This document shows positions 10,976-21,295 of a DNA stretch of 64,000 nt, piece by piece. The notes below the pieces were generated by a model that searched no databases, was not told the origin of the DNA, and saw only the letters and a list, made by a program, of their open reading frames with translations. Position numbers and translations under genes: made by a program. The stretch is from Stemphylium vesicarium. Its lineage: Eukaryota; Ascomycota; Dothideomycetes; Pleosporales; Pleosporaceae. The stretch lies in contig QXCR01000078.1 of assembly GCA_004380135.1 (NCBI GenBank), positions 62,001 through 126,000 on the forward strand. Reading direction: 5' to 3'. Positions within the stretch are counted from its first letter, which is position 1. Each line of letters opens with the position of its first letter.

Positions 10976-11389
10976 ATGAAGTTCCTCACCTTCATCCCCT
11001 ACCTCCTTGCCATTGGAGCCACCACTGCAATGCACAGTGGCCCGGCCCCCGCTGAGGGCGAGGCTGTGCGCGATCTCTCCGCAGACCGCCCAAGTCATGC
11101 CGACGTTGAGCGTTCGGACGTTCAGCTCGTGGGTACCAACTCCGTCAACCCACGCAGCCTCAAGAGTGGAAACCTCGTCAAGCGTGAATGTCAGAAGGGA
11201 GGCAGCTTTGGCTGCTCTGCCAAGGGTTGGTGCTGGAAGGAATGTGGTGCTGGTAACTGGTGCTGGACTGCTTACAATGGGGGCAGTGGACAGTGGATTT
11301 CGTGCGGCAAATCAGGCGACTGCAACAGAGGCCAGGCCTGCAGCATTGGCGGTTGCGATGAATGCGGATGCAGTGGATGCACTAAATAA
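10976..11389 (+). CDS. Small secreted cysteine-rich protein, effector candidate
   Basis: An intronless 137-residue protein. A hydrophobic signal peptide (about residues 1-18) is followed by an acidic, cysteine-free propeptide ending in Lys-Arg at 69-70, a classic Kex2 cleavage site. The predicted mature peptide is 67 residues with 12 cysteines (72, 80, 86, 90, 96, 110, 116, 122, 127, 130, 132, 135), rich in Gly and Trp. The pattern includes GWCWKEC and NWCWTA and ends CDECGCSGC. This pre-pro-mature layout is known from fungal killer-like and effector proteins. I infer six disulfides. It lies in a gene-poor, decayed stretch 3.6 kb from a transposon, a common setting for effectors. No function can be assigned; antimicrobial or host-directed roles are both possible. 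Confidence 0.85.
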   Translation: MKFLTFIPYLLAIGATTAMHSGPAPAEGEAVRDLSADRPSHADVERSDVQLVGTNSVNPRSLKSGNLVKRECQKGGSFGCSAKGWCWKECGAGNWCWTAYNGGSGQWISCGKSGDCNRGQACSIGGCDECGCSGCTK

Positions 11390-11698
11390 GATGAGGTGGA
11401 ATTGCTTGAAGAGGAAAACGGAGGTGGAGGCTGGTTTCAACACTGACATTCCTTCGCTGGTTTCCCCATGTCGTTCTCTGATGTATGTACTTGTAGTAGA
11501 CAACATTGAATTGTTTGCTACTTAGAAAATGGAAATGCTACCGCAAGTAAATGGTCTCTGCATCCCTGTGGTCTTGATACTCAAGTCAGCCTAAGAGATA
11601 CTATGTTAAAGTACCTTCCCAACCTAACTCACCTTGGTCAAGCATCCCATAAATCGGTACCGCGGAATTTCGGTTCTGTGAATAATAAAAAAACACGA
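11390..11698. other. 3' flank of secreted-protein gene
   Basis: About 310 bp of AT-richer sequence. It probably holds the 3' UTR of the secreted-protein gene and decayed flank of the pseudogene to the right. Nothing else is supported. Confidence 0.4.
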
Positions 11699-14477
11699 TC
11701 ACAGACATATCCTGTTCACCGCTTGATCGTCGACATGGCCTTCTCGCATATGCTCCGCAACATTTATCAAGAATCGGCCTACTTTGGACCGTGCGCGGAT
11801 TTTGCTTTGGAGCAGCTGGGCAGCTGCGCAGTTTTGACAACAACCATTGCCATTGACGATGACTATGCCCATATCTGCGAGTCCGAGAGCGATGTTGTAT
11901 TCGAGATACGTTTCTAATGTGGCCGACATGTGGATAGCAGGATCATTTGCCAAGCAATTTATCGAATGAGTACGCGGGTTCAACAGCATGTACTCCAGTG
12001 CTGTTGTTTCGAAGAGTTTCTCCTTGCTCATGCTGACATGGTTGCACATGCAAGTGGTCGAAATGATTTGCTTGCATGGTCGCGGTAAGACATGGGTCGA
12101 TCAAGCGAGAGAAACGACCAGCTCTGACGCGTGTCATGAGCGTGTAATGCCCTTCATCCGAGGTAGGGTACATGATAGTGTCAATCTGGATTTCGTAAGA
12201 CTTGTTTTCAACCAAGATTTGACAAGACTCGTCTTGTGGCTCTTCAGAGGCATCTTCCGTTGAATCAGTTCTCCCAGTCTTGATGATGGCAAAATCGGTG
12301 CTTAAAGTTTGATAGTCTGACGTCGATGTGGGCTTGGCAGTGACAGGTACACATAACCTTCCATGTACAGGTAAGAAGCCGAAAGAACCTTGATGTATTA
12401 TTCTTATGGAGAGGTCGATCCATGGCGCGACAACAGCAAGTTCACCATGCTGGATAGCAACGGTCATTGAGTTATCGGCTTGCATAACACCATTGCCTTG
12501 GGCGGAAGCTCCAACGTTGGCATAGCGATGCCCTAAGAAGACATGGGCTGCCACCTCGAATCAGGTCTGCCAGACAATGCGAGAGTGTTGAGCCACGTCG
12601 AGTAGAATGCGTTCGACATGATATATATCGGGATCGGAGCTGCTGGCCTGCAGAACTGTCTCTTGAGATCCGGATATGTCCTTCGCACCGAACGCATCGG
12701 CAATACTATGTGCTAAGAGAGCTCGAATAGCTGAGTACGCGTAGAACATCAAGCAGCCATACTTCAGTTGCTTCGTATCTGTATTGTAACCATGTTTGCA
12801 ACCCAAACAATGACATTTCGACTTGGCTGCCACCAACAAGTCGTTTAATCCAGGGTAACATCGCCGGACTAGAGCCTCTCTTGCGACCTTAGCTGATAAC
12901 GAATTCTTGTCCACCTCCTGTGTTCCATCCAGCTGGTCTCGGGCCTTCGCAAACGCTTCAGGGTGCCATATTTTGACGGCGTCTTCCGGCATCAAGCTCT
13001 GCGACATTTCGGGCGCCCATGGAAGCTGGAGCATCCCAAGAGACCTTTGGAGAAGAGTCACGAGGTTGATAGGTCACTCATCAGCTCCACGTCGGCCCAA
13101 GTTGATTTTGTAAGCTATTCTAGCAGAGTTCCATTGGCATGGATTCACCTGCAAGCTACACAACCACCATGTCAAGTCTCATGCGACCATTCGAATTTCA
13201 GATTGTATGGTGTTTAGTCCTGAGAATCTCGTGTCATCAAACGAATAGAGATTCCTCCTCACCGGCGATTGGCAACCCGCCGAGAGCGTAGGTTTGGGGA
13301 TCCCCTCGAAAAATTCCCCCCAGCTCCCAGCAATCTGCCCTGTCATGCGGAAGCTGTTTCGGTTCTCTTGGCACTCTCGATCAGCCTTGCATCTGAGCTT
13401 GACTCTCAGCTCGATCTCACACTCCGAATGACCTTGCCACTTCATCGTAGACAAAATCGCTGCCAAAAACTACCCGGAAAGCCCCATCATAGTGATAAAC
13501 AGACTCCGCAACAATCAATTAAGTGGGTCTAGAGAGGCCACATTTGATTTGATTGATTACCTATTTAGGCCTAGTAATTACCAGTAGAGGTTTAATCTCT
13601 ACTTAGATAGGTAAGTGGGTCTTCATAAGAGGCATATTTGATTTGTTTGTTGCGGACTGTGGTGAAAAAGTAACCATAGAGTATGGTTTTTAAGCATGTA
13701 GTCGGTGCTGATCACAACGAGACGCCCTCTAGAAGGATTGTTAAGTCGCGCCACTGCCTCAACAAAGTCTTCTTCATCCAGATGATGACCCACGAGACAT
13801 ATGTTTCTCAATTCCAGAGGAAGGTTCAATGTTTCCCTCCGTGCGTTCACGATGTTGAGCCAGATGCTGCTTGTGATCTTGGAAATGACTGGGTGCAGCC
13901 TGCGATAAACTGGGTCCTTCCAGAGGCTATGCCGAGTCGCATGCTGTCTGTCTCCTTTCTCTTCACGTATGCGCATGACAAGTGCTGTCACCGTGTAGGT
14001 GATGAATTTCTGGTTATGGTACTGATAAAGACTTGTGATCGTCGTGCTGATCCAGGAGAGCCCAATGTCTAGTAACAATAGGCGGCCTAATGATCCTGAG
14101 GTAAGCGACTTGAAAGGTTTCCGCACGTTGTGTGGTAGGCGATTGATTTCTTGAACGACCTCGGAACAGAACTCTTTTCCAGCCTCATTCGGATGTGCAA
14201 GGTCCCTTGCGCGTGTGAGGCAACTTTCCAGGTCATGTTGGTTTATCCGCTCATTGACAAGCCAGTACATAACCTTGGAGGCAATCTGCACAGCACCATT
14301 GGGGGAATTCGTGATTTCCGCCAGGGTTTGGAGTAGATCGATGCTTCTTGCGCCGAGATCTAAGCCTCGGGCTAAAAGCTCGGCAGTTGAGCTGCCTGAA
14401 CTATCTCGGGAATGGGCCATGAGATAGTTGAAGGTAGGGTGGGAAGTGAATGGAAGGATAGTGGCAGATAGTGACAA
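11699..14477 (-). pseudogene. Large unknown fungal gene, broken by stops, frameshifts and an insertion
   Basis: A coding-like stretch runs right to left. The best start is ATG near 14420 (MAHSRDSSGSS). The first block (to 13623) reads through LLLLDIGLSWISTTITSLYQYHN, RLHPVISKITSSIWLN and LPLELRNICLVGHHLDEEDF, then LWLLFHH. A 156-bp MITE-like insert interrupts it there. Coding sense resumes in another frame (VYHYDGAFRVVFGSDFVYDE) and returns to the first frame at CEIELRVKLRC. In-frame TGA codons follow at 13179-13181, near 13078 and at 12561-12563, where FEVAAHVFLGHRYANVG continues unbroken beyond the stop. A further shift near 12000 leads into LEYMLLNPRTHSIN and NGNGCC. The layout resembles a long, uncharacterised Pezizomycotina family, from memory only. 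Several TGA codons would be Arg CGA before a C-to-T change. Confidence 0.6.
13503..13658. mobile_element. MITE-like insertion with terminal inverted repeats
   Basis: About 156 bp bounded by ACTCCGCAACAA at 13503-13514 and the inverse of AGTCCGCAACAA at 13647-13658 (11 of 12 match). It has no coding capacity and contains two imperfect direct repeats (13521-13558 and 13613-13650), each starting AAGTGGGTCT and ending in CATTTGATTTG-like sequence. A small hairpin, AGTAGAG/CTCTACT, sits in the centre. It interrupts the pseudogene at LWLLFHH. Short length, inverted ends and position within a former exon fit a non-autonomous DNA transposon. The TIR differs from that of the Fot1-like element nearby, so that element is not its evident parent. 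No clear target-site duplication was found. Confidence 0.6.
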
Positions 14478-14997
14478 CCCGAATAGCGATGAACGAAATG
14501 GATAGCTACATGCCTAAAGCTTCTTGGGCAACCATCTTGTTAGTCCACGCTTGAACTCCAATGTCCAGGTGCTGACCTGCAGAGCCCAATTCAATACGTT
14601 CTGTGTGCAAGACCCGCCTAGGCGCACTGCAAGTCCAGCGATGATAATCTGCACAGTGATAGTAGGTCAGTGGTCGGCCTATTGCGAGATCGTGAATCTT
14701 GACCGGAAGGCCCAATTCTCTGCCTAGATCGAGACTGGAAATCTGTGTGTCGCCGTGTCATCTGGCGTATTTGGGTGAAGGATCCACGGGGAGGTGTATC
14801 ATGTACGGAGCATGCAGGTTCGCTTCACGGAACGCCTGAAGGCGGTGCAGTCCGATGAAACGTGGCCATTCGAATTGCGACAACAAAACGCCAAAGGTAG
14901 AATTCCACGTGTTCAACAGAAGTGAAATCTTACTACAAATGTTGGTCAAGTGAGAAGCTGATGTCATTAAACAAAAACAAAAGCCAAAAATATGCAA
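14478..14997. other. Gap between pseudogene and transposon
   Basis: About 520 bp. It holds presumed upstream DNA of the broken gene and the left flank of the transposon. A 69-codon minus-strand frame (14506-14715) is open, but no product is recognised. Confidence 0.4.
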
Positions 14998-15094
14998 ACG
15001 TGTTTTACAAGCGAGTCGCGCATACAAGCAAGTCGCGCACCCCACCAACTTTGCCTACTTCTACAATCGTATATCTCAACAACGTAATGATACA

Positions 15095-15113
15095 ATATAT
15101 ATATATATATATA
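15095..15113. repeat. (AT)n microsatellite
   Basis: An uninterrupted AT dinucleotide run inside the left end of the transposon, between the TIR and the zinc-knuckle remnant. Confidence 0.85.
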
Positions 15114-15128
15114 CATTTATGGGGTAGA

Positions 15129-15314
15129 TTAAGAAGTATCTAATGTATCCTTTCTGCACATACGCGAGTTGTGTCCAGTCTCTCTGCACCTTGTGCAGCG
15201 CGCGAGAGCCTGGCGGCTACGGCCTGATTGCTCTCCACCTTGACGCTGTTCACGCTCTATCTGCTGGTCAGCTTCCTTTTGAGCAAGTATATCCTCTCCA
15301 GCCCCCTTTTTCAA
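15129..15314 (-). pseudogene. Fot1-like transposase, C-terminal CCHC zinc knuckle
   Basis: The C-terminal piece of the transposase, ending in CTRCRETGHNSRMCRKD before the stop. This is a CX2CX4HX4C knuckle of the kind found at the end of many fungal pogo-type transposases. Upstream it is Gln/Glu/Arg-rich. It is separated from the DDE block by stops. Confidence 0.75.
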
Positions 15315-15563
15315 GACCCCACGCTTCTATATACGCTTTTTCTTGCGCTGTTTACGCGCTAACGCTGCCTCGTTGGCCTTCTTAAGGCTGGCAATCCGAT
15401 CGCGCATTAGCTTAGCTAAGAGCATTATCACCTTAGCCCCCTTCTTAAGCTGGTCAATCGCCTTAATAATTATGGCAGGTAATAAGCTCTTATGCCGTGG
15501 CACGCGATCACGTATTAAAGTTGAATGAGCCTCAAGCTCACGTACTTTGCTTGGCGTACGAGC

Positions 15564-15990
15564 CTACCAGACAGCCTCTGGCAGAGCATCTGGAGTAGGT
15601 GTACGCAGCTGCACGTCCAGCTTTGACAACACAGCGTCTGGCTGGAGAGGAACAAGGCCTGCGCCGCGGAAAGCTGAGCAGATATTGGCTAGCGTGAACG
15701 CTCGATCAAACACTGCCTTGAAGGCTGGCAGGAATTCAAGTTTGGTGATGTGGTTGATGTGGTGGCGGATCAGGCTCTCAACCTCACGGCTGTACGCGCG
15801 CTTTAACGGCGAGAAGCAGCCAACGTCAAGCGGCTGCAATAGGTGGGATGAATGAGGCGGCATACAAAGCGTGTAGATATTATTCTCCTTGCAGAGCTCT
15901 TGGAATTCAAGAGAGTAGTGGCTCCCATGGCCGTTAAGGATAAGTAGCCAACGCGCGCCTACGTTACGAGCCTTTGTATGAGCGTTGAAG
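15564..15990 (-). pseudogene. Fot1-like transposase, DDE core
   Basis: The translation reads [14 protein letters not shown], then [21 protein letters not shown], the hallmark of the DDE_1 superfamily. The conserved second catalytic Asp of LDGHGSH is replaced by Asn (codon AAC, complement of 15933-15935), a G-to-A change. The remainder (HHINHITKLEFLPAF, NICSAFRGAGLVPL) matches the family. The product would be inactive. Confidence 0.82.
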
Positions 15991-16235
15991 TGCTTTAGCC
16001 TCTCTACTCCTAGCTTATTATTCGTCTATCCATTATCGCTGACTGCGATTGCCTAGTCGCGTGGGATCTCTACTTCCTCGTACTAGGCAGATAGATGGTA
16101 CTGGCTAGCGAAGATGAGGAACGGTGGAACTAACTAGCTAGCAGCGTTAATTGCAGTAATTAACGTTACCTACTCGCGATTGCCTAGCTAGATACTCTTT
16201 AGCCTACCTCTCCTCTCTAATCCTATTACGATGCG

Positions 16236-16562
16236 CTAAGTTATAATCTTATCTGTTATAAAGCTAGCCTCGTTAAAGTTATAGACATTATTATAGATGC
16301 CATACTTAGCCTTTATCTCCTCTATAAGCTTAAAGTAGCTCCTAATTAAGGCTAGATCCTCGCATAGAGCTCGCTGCCTATTATACACTCGATTAAAACG
16401 CGTCGTGAGACTGTCTGTACGCCTGACAAAGTTGCGCGGCCAGTGGACGCCGACCTGACCAGCGACGCGTGCAGCCAGCAGCTTATCAGCCATATCACGT
16501 ACAGCTTCGTACGTAGGCACAAATCCACGTCGATCGAGATCGAGTATATAGCTGACTATCAC
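16236..16562 (-). pseudogene. Fot1-like transposase, CENP-B-type HTH and first catalytic Asp region
   Basis: The translation contains GFVPTYEAVRDMADKLLAAR, HWPRNFVRR and RFNRVYNRQRALCED, the HTH_Tnp_Tc5/CENP-B-like part. It ends in NVYNFNEASF, where the family has NFDEAGF. The first catalytic Asp is Asn (complement of 16272-16274) and Gly is Ser, all consistent with G-to-A changes. The frame stops soon after. Confidence 0.82.
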
Positions 16563-16918
16563 CTGCTCCTCTTGCTTGGTGAGCTTCTTGGAGTTGGGCT
16601 GGCAATCGCGTCGGGCAGGCTTTCCAGCGCGTCGGTCACGTAGCGTAGATTTAGGAACTAAGTAGATAGTAGTAGCGCGTCGATTTTTTTTTTAAATTTT
16701 ACTAGATTTAATAGATTCTATAGTAAGCTAAATATCTACTTTATTTAATAGTATTTGAGTAACGTTATGCGGAGCAATTGTATGTTGAGATGGGAGAGGT
16801 GGGGTGCGCGACTCGCTTGTAAAACACGTCAGTTCAAACTCATGTTCATATTCCACTCATGCATCCAATCGAAAAATATATACATCGCCATGATCTATGA
16901 CGCACTTGATCAACCCAT

Positions 16919-18906
16919 CTAAGCCTCCTCCTCGAGACCAGCAAGAATAACATCCGCCGCTTTCTCAGCAACCATGTAGGTGGACACAGCAGTGAAAGTA
17001 CCCGGAATCCTAGGGAAAACACTAGCATCAACAACCCTAAGTCCAGCGACACCACGAACGTTGAAGTTGGAGTCAAGGACCGCCATCTCATCGTCATCAG
17101 CACCAATGGGGCAGGTAGAAGAAGCGTGGTGACCCCAAGCAGTGTCCTTGGCGTACTGGGCGATCTTCTCGGGAGTATCAGCGTCGGGGCCAGGGAGAAC
17201 CTCATCGATCTCGACGAGCTGGCGGTCGAAGGAGTCGCGGGCGAGGTTGACGGCTTCAGTGAGGGCAGTAAGATCCTTCTCGTACTCACCGACACCGGTG
17301 TCGAAGTAGTTGTAGGTGATGTCGGGCATGTCGAGCGGGTCGGCGGAGCGCAGGGTAACGGTACCGGCGGTGTTGCGGGGGTGAGCCTTCAGGATGGCCC
17401 AGGTGAACCAGTCGTGCTCGGAAGTGGCGTTGTAGGCGTAGCCGGGGAAGTATCCGCGGAAGTTGACGGGGCCGCCGAAGGCGAAGATGTCATAGTTGTC
17501 GCCCTCGGAGGTGCTGGACTGGTAGAACATGGTGGCGCCAAGACCAGGCGAGGCGTAGATACCGCGGTTGCCGAGGACGGATGTCTCCCAGCGGTCCATG
17601 CAGGCATCAGAGTCGCCCTCGCCAAAGGTGCAGCCGTTGAGAGCGGAGAAGTCGGACTTGGCCTTGCCTTGAACGTTGATCTCGTAGTGGTCCTGGAGGT
17701 TGGTTCCGACACCGGGACGGTCGGCGATGACGGGGATGTCGAACTTCTTCAGCTCGTCGGCTGGGCCAACACCACTGAGCTTTAGGAGTTGGGGAGAGTT
17801 GTAGGTTCCACCGGCGAGGATGACCTCACGGGATGCCTTGGCGGATCCGGCCTCTCCAGATGCGCCAGTAGACTTGGGGCTGGCCTTGTAGAGATATTGG
17901 CCGTCGAGGAACTCGACACCGGTAGCGCGGGGAGGAGAGACATCCTCATCGAAAGTGACCTTGGTAACGTGGCAGTTCAGTCTGACGTCGAGAGGGTACT
18001 TCTTGGTACCATCGTCGTTCTCGGCGTCGCGAACGGACAGGACGAACTCGCGGGATCCAGTGCGCTTGCCATCAGTGGTTGAGAGAGGGATCTGGTAGAG
18101 ACCGGGACCGGCGTCACGTTTCTTAGAGTCGGCGTTGGCATCACCAGCGATGAGAGTAGCAAGGTTGACAACAGCGTTGGTCTTGTTGCCGAGAGCAAAA
18201 GCGGCACCACCAACCAAGCTGAGGAGCTTGGGGTCGGAGGTGACGATGTCGATGGGCGCGTAGTCGGTTCCGAGCCAGCCCTCGTAGCCGTGAGCTCCAT
18301 CAACAGGGAGAAGGTAGTGGTTGTTCTCCAGCTTCTTGAAGTACTTGCGCATGTTGCCAGGTGCCCAGGAGTCATCTCCGGTGATGGACTGGACGAGCTC
18401 AAAGTCCGACTGGTGGGGGTAGACAGCGATAAGAGCGTTGTGGGCGGTGCAACCTCCCAGAGTACCAGTACGAGGGTACAGCGTACCCTTCATGGTAGAA
18501 CCCTCTGGTGGGTTAAGACCGGTGTACTCGCCGCCATCGATAGTCTCGTAGGTGGTCTTGTAGTCACGAGCCTGTCTCTCCTCATCGGCATAGTGCTTGA
18601 CGAAGAAGTTCCAGCTCAGGTTGGGGTCTTCTGATGACCTGGCGCTGAAAGCAGGGACAGTGTAGTTGGCGTTGGAGCCTTGGTCGTCACCAGCCTCTAT
18701 GAGGAGAGTCTTGTGACCAGCGAGCGCAAGGCGGGCGGCCAGAGGCTGTATAGAGTCAGTGACTATTACAGGGTTCGATCTGATAAGGTACTTACACCAC
18801 CACCTGCACCGGAACCGACAACGACGTATTCATAACCGGTGAGATCGGCAGCCTTGGCCAACGCCAGGAAGGCGGCGACAGAGCCGAGGATGCGAGGGAA
18901 GAACAT
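16919..18906 (-). CDS. Secreted GMC-family FAD oxidoreductase
   Basis: Two exons (complement of 16919-18745 and 18796-18906, with a 50-nt GTAAGT intron) encode 645 residues. A signal peptide (about residues 1-19, MFFPRILGSVAAFLALAKA) is followed by the FAD-binding strand YEYVVVGSGAGGG, whose Gly motif directly abuts the intron, and by LLIEAGD. The GMC signature is seen as TLGGCTAHNALIAVYPHQSDF and EVILAGGTYNSPQLLKLSGVGP. The catalytic His is in WGHHASSTCPIG (about 576). The C-terminal block VVDASVFPRIPGTFTAVSTYM is typical. Enzymes of this class oxidise sugars or alcohols outside the cell and release H2O2. Strong C-ending codon use suggests high expression. The substrate is not deducible. The stop lies only 90 bp from the transposon end. 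Confidence 0.92.
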
Positions 18907-19977
18907 GGTGATTAGATATTACGTAGTTGCCTAGGTAAGTATTAAAAGAGTGACAGAGGCTGAAGTGTTGCCTGCTTGCTTTTTCGAAGCGCAACTTCAT
19001 CAGCCTTTATATCAGCTCAATGGCAACATTCGCCTGCCCCTATTTCCCGGTGGACGCGAAGAATGCCGAACGGTCGGACGAAAACCATTGGTTGCATGCG
19101 TACCGTCTCAGTGGTGTTCAGTAGTTGCGGTGGTTGATCCCTTCTAGGCCTGGAAAGCAATGCCTACAGCGAAGCCGGTATGTAGATCATATGGGTCCTC
19201 CTAGGGTTCCCTGTAGGTCGTAATTTGTATTTCGGGAGGGGCCTTTGCGTCCGTTCTGCGCTTCCCGCGATACTACAACGTTCGTTAGGTCGTTTGTTAG
19301 TAATGAGATGATACCAGAATAGGTGCTTGGAAGTGTTGCGGTGTCCTATATAGTAGGCTCTCTCCTCAACTACGACTTTGACTGCCGCGGTGTCGCGAGA
19401 GCGCGGGTAGCAACTGCCTGTCACAGTGGCAACATACTTCCGGGACAAGCAAACACCTTTCCCGTTTGGTTTGTCGCCGACCTTCGATCCCCGGTCTGGC
19501 ATTGATATTTTCCCTGTCAGGAACGCTTCCCCTGGTCGGTCATTTCCCGACTGCCGGACGTTCCTCCCGCTTCGGGAGGGGCGTGTGGAGTAACGGTTCA
19601 AGGATTCCGGACGCTAGCATCTGACACGGGTTAGCAGCAACACGCACTGAAAACCTTCTGGACCAAGACTTCACGATAAACGGAGGGATCAGGATACCAC
19701 GTGGTTCTGCAGATTGCCGATTTCAAGCCCGGTAATAGTGATAGTCTTCACGCGCAATAGTGAGATGGCGCTGATGTAGGATCGTCTTTCTTCTCGCCAC
19801 GTAATCCACCAGACTGACTCAGTTGCTGTGCGGCTCGATTATGCTCTCCATGCGAACGCCATGTTGAATTCGGCATTCGGCTAACTCCACTACGCTTTTT
19901 CCATCGTTCGCCCCAATCGCAAGTGTCGAAAACGATAGCACCGGCGCGTCATGTCAAACCCCTCTTCCCTCCCGCAT
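18907..19977. other. Intergenic, no supported gene
   Basis: About 1.07 kb upstream of the GMC gene and downstream of the MetE-like gene. GC-rich segments with CGGGAGGGGC occur twice (near 19234 and 19573). A 145-codon open frame (19164-19601, minus) has no recognisable domain and is probably chance. Promoter elements of the GMC gene should lie in the first few hundred bases. Confidence 0.45.
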
Positions 19978-21295
19978 TTACGGCTGGCCGGGCCAGACGG
20001 CATCAGCGATACTCCTGACCAGCTGCAATTTCTTCCTCATATCCTCGTAACCCAACGAATTGCCTTCCGCGTGTGAGGCGAAACCGCATTGTGGGCTGAC
20101 GCAACACTGTTGAATGGCGTCCTCGCGCGACTGGCCGGTGCCCTTTGCGATCCAATCAGCAGCTTGGTTGACTCTGGCGATCATCTCGTCCTTATCCTCA
20201 AGCTTGGGGAACTTTGATGTAATGACGCCAAGGACGACGTTCTTGCTCTTCGGGAGATGCGCTAGTGGCTCGAAACCTCCGGCGCGCGGTGTATCGTATT
20301 CGAGATAGTAAGTGTCAACATTGAGATCCTGCCTCGGTCAGATTACCCGAACCATTGCCGTGCAAGATGAGATTACCTGGAACAGCTTCTTTGCGATATT
20401 GTCATATGCGCCTTCACTGAAATGCCTGCTTCCTACATAATTACCGCGGCATAGGTGGATGCCGAGGTGCATGTCCGCAGGGCGTTCAAAACACTTATTG
20501 TAGAACTTGACATAAGAGTCAAACATCTCATCAGGCGTCTTATCGTTTGTCGTGTCTGCCTTCCAGCCTGCCAACATCTCTTCAGAGCAGAAGTAGGCCA
20601 AGTTTGGGTCATCTATTTGGATGTTCCTGATTCCTTCAGAGTGTAGAATCCTCAGCTCTTCTTGGTATGCCTTCGCAACATCCTCAAAGTACTCCCCGTC
20701 ATTTGCGTACACCTCCTTTGGGTATGCTTTGCCATTCATGTAACGGAAGTGGTACCAGGATGGCGAGATTAGTGTGATTTTGATATTCTTCCACTCGCTC
20801 TCGGGAAGCAGGCTCTTCATTAGGTCGACTTCCCGCTGGTTGCTGGACTTTCCGGGATGCTTAATCTTGTCGACGCAGACAGTGACATGGTTCGGAACCT
20901 CCTTGGCTTCCATGAAGGACTTGACATCTGGCGCGTAAGCTCGGAACATGTCCTTGTTGTAGCCTTTCAAAACGCCAAGCTGGAGCTCCTTCATGCCATG
21001 AAGTGTTTCAAAGAAGGTGCCCCAGAACATGTGTCTGAACCGTGTTAGTAAGAGATCGCGCTAGCAGCTATCAAGCTACCGACCTGGTGTATTCGCCACT
21101 GGACACGACCTTGAGTCCGCAATCCTGCTGCGTTTTGACTACCTCCGCGACCGACTTGTTTTCTAACGGCACCAGCTCATCTGGCTGTGCTTTACCAGAG
21201 GCAACATCGTATCGCTTTTGCACGAGCTCTTGGGGACGGAGCAATGAGCCGACATGCTCAGCGCGGAAAGGTGGGCTTCTCTTGGGTGCAGACAT
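19978..21295 (-). CDS. MetE-like cobalamin-independent methionine synthase C-terminal-domain protein
   Basis: Three exons (complement of 19978-20328, 20377-21034 and 21084-21295) encode 406 residues, starting MSAPKRSPPFRAEHVGSLLRP. It is a stand-alone version of the UROD/MetE-like TIM barrel. RAEHVGSLLRP at the start, IDDPNLAYF in the middle, HLGIHLCRGNYVG and SPQCGFAS near the end are the conserved metal- and substrate-binding segments; His and Cys residues there would hold Zn. At about 400 residues it is half the length of true methionine synthase and lacks the N-terminal barrel. Such proteins are common in fungi and bacteria as 'methionine synthase II-like'. A methyl-transfer role is inferred, but the acceptor is unknown. 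Confidence 0.88.

Larger units (their letters stand above)
14998..16829 (-). mobile_element. Fot1/pogo-like (Tc1-mariner) DNA transposon, mutated
   Basis: A 1832-bp element with inverted ends: ACGTGTTTTACAAGCGAGTC at 14998 and its complement ending at 16829, with identity extending about 25 bp. It carries remnants of one transposase, coding on the minus strand in three blocks. These are the CENP-B-type helix-turn-helix part (16562-16236), the DDE core (about 15990-15564) and a CCHC zinc knuckle near the C-terminus (15314-15129). This order and length match Fot1 elements. AT-rich, TA-rich patches (16010-16280 and 16680-16760) and clustered G-to-A replacements in the coding sense indicate repeat-induced point mutation. 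The flanking bases do not show an obvious TA duplication, so the outermost ends may be off by a few bases. Confidence 0.88.

Noticed and set aside
15143..15855. Plus-strand frames inside the transposon (e.g. 15143-15385, 15547-15855)
   Set aside because: They are shadows of the minus-strand transposase remnants, which carry recognisable HTH, DDE and zinc-knuckle motifs.
17126..17785. 219-codon frame antisense to the GMC oxidoreductase
   Set aside because: Gly/Val-rich composition caused by C-ending codons on the sense strand. The sense gene has clear motifs throughout.
19164..19601. 145-codon minus-strand frame between the GMC and MetE-like genes
   Set aside because: No domain, basic composition with scattered Cys, and GC-rich flanks with direct repeats; most likely chance.
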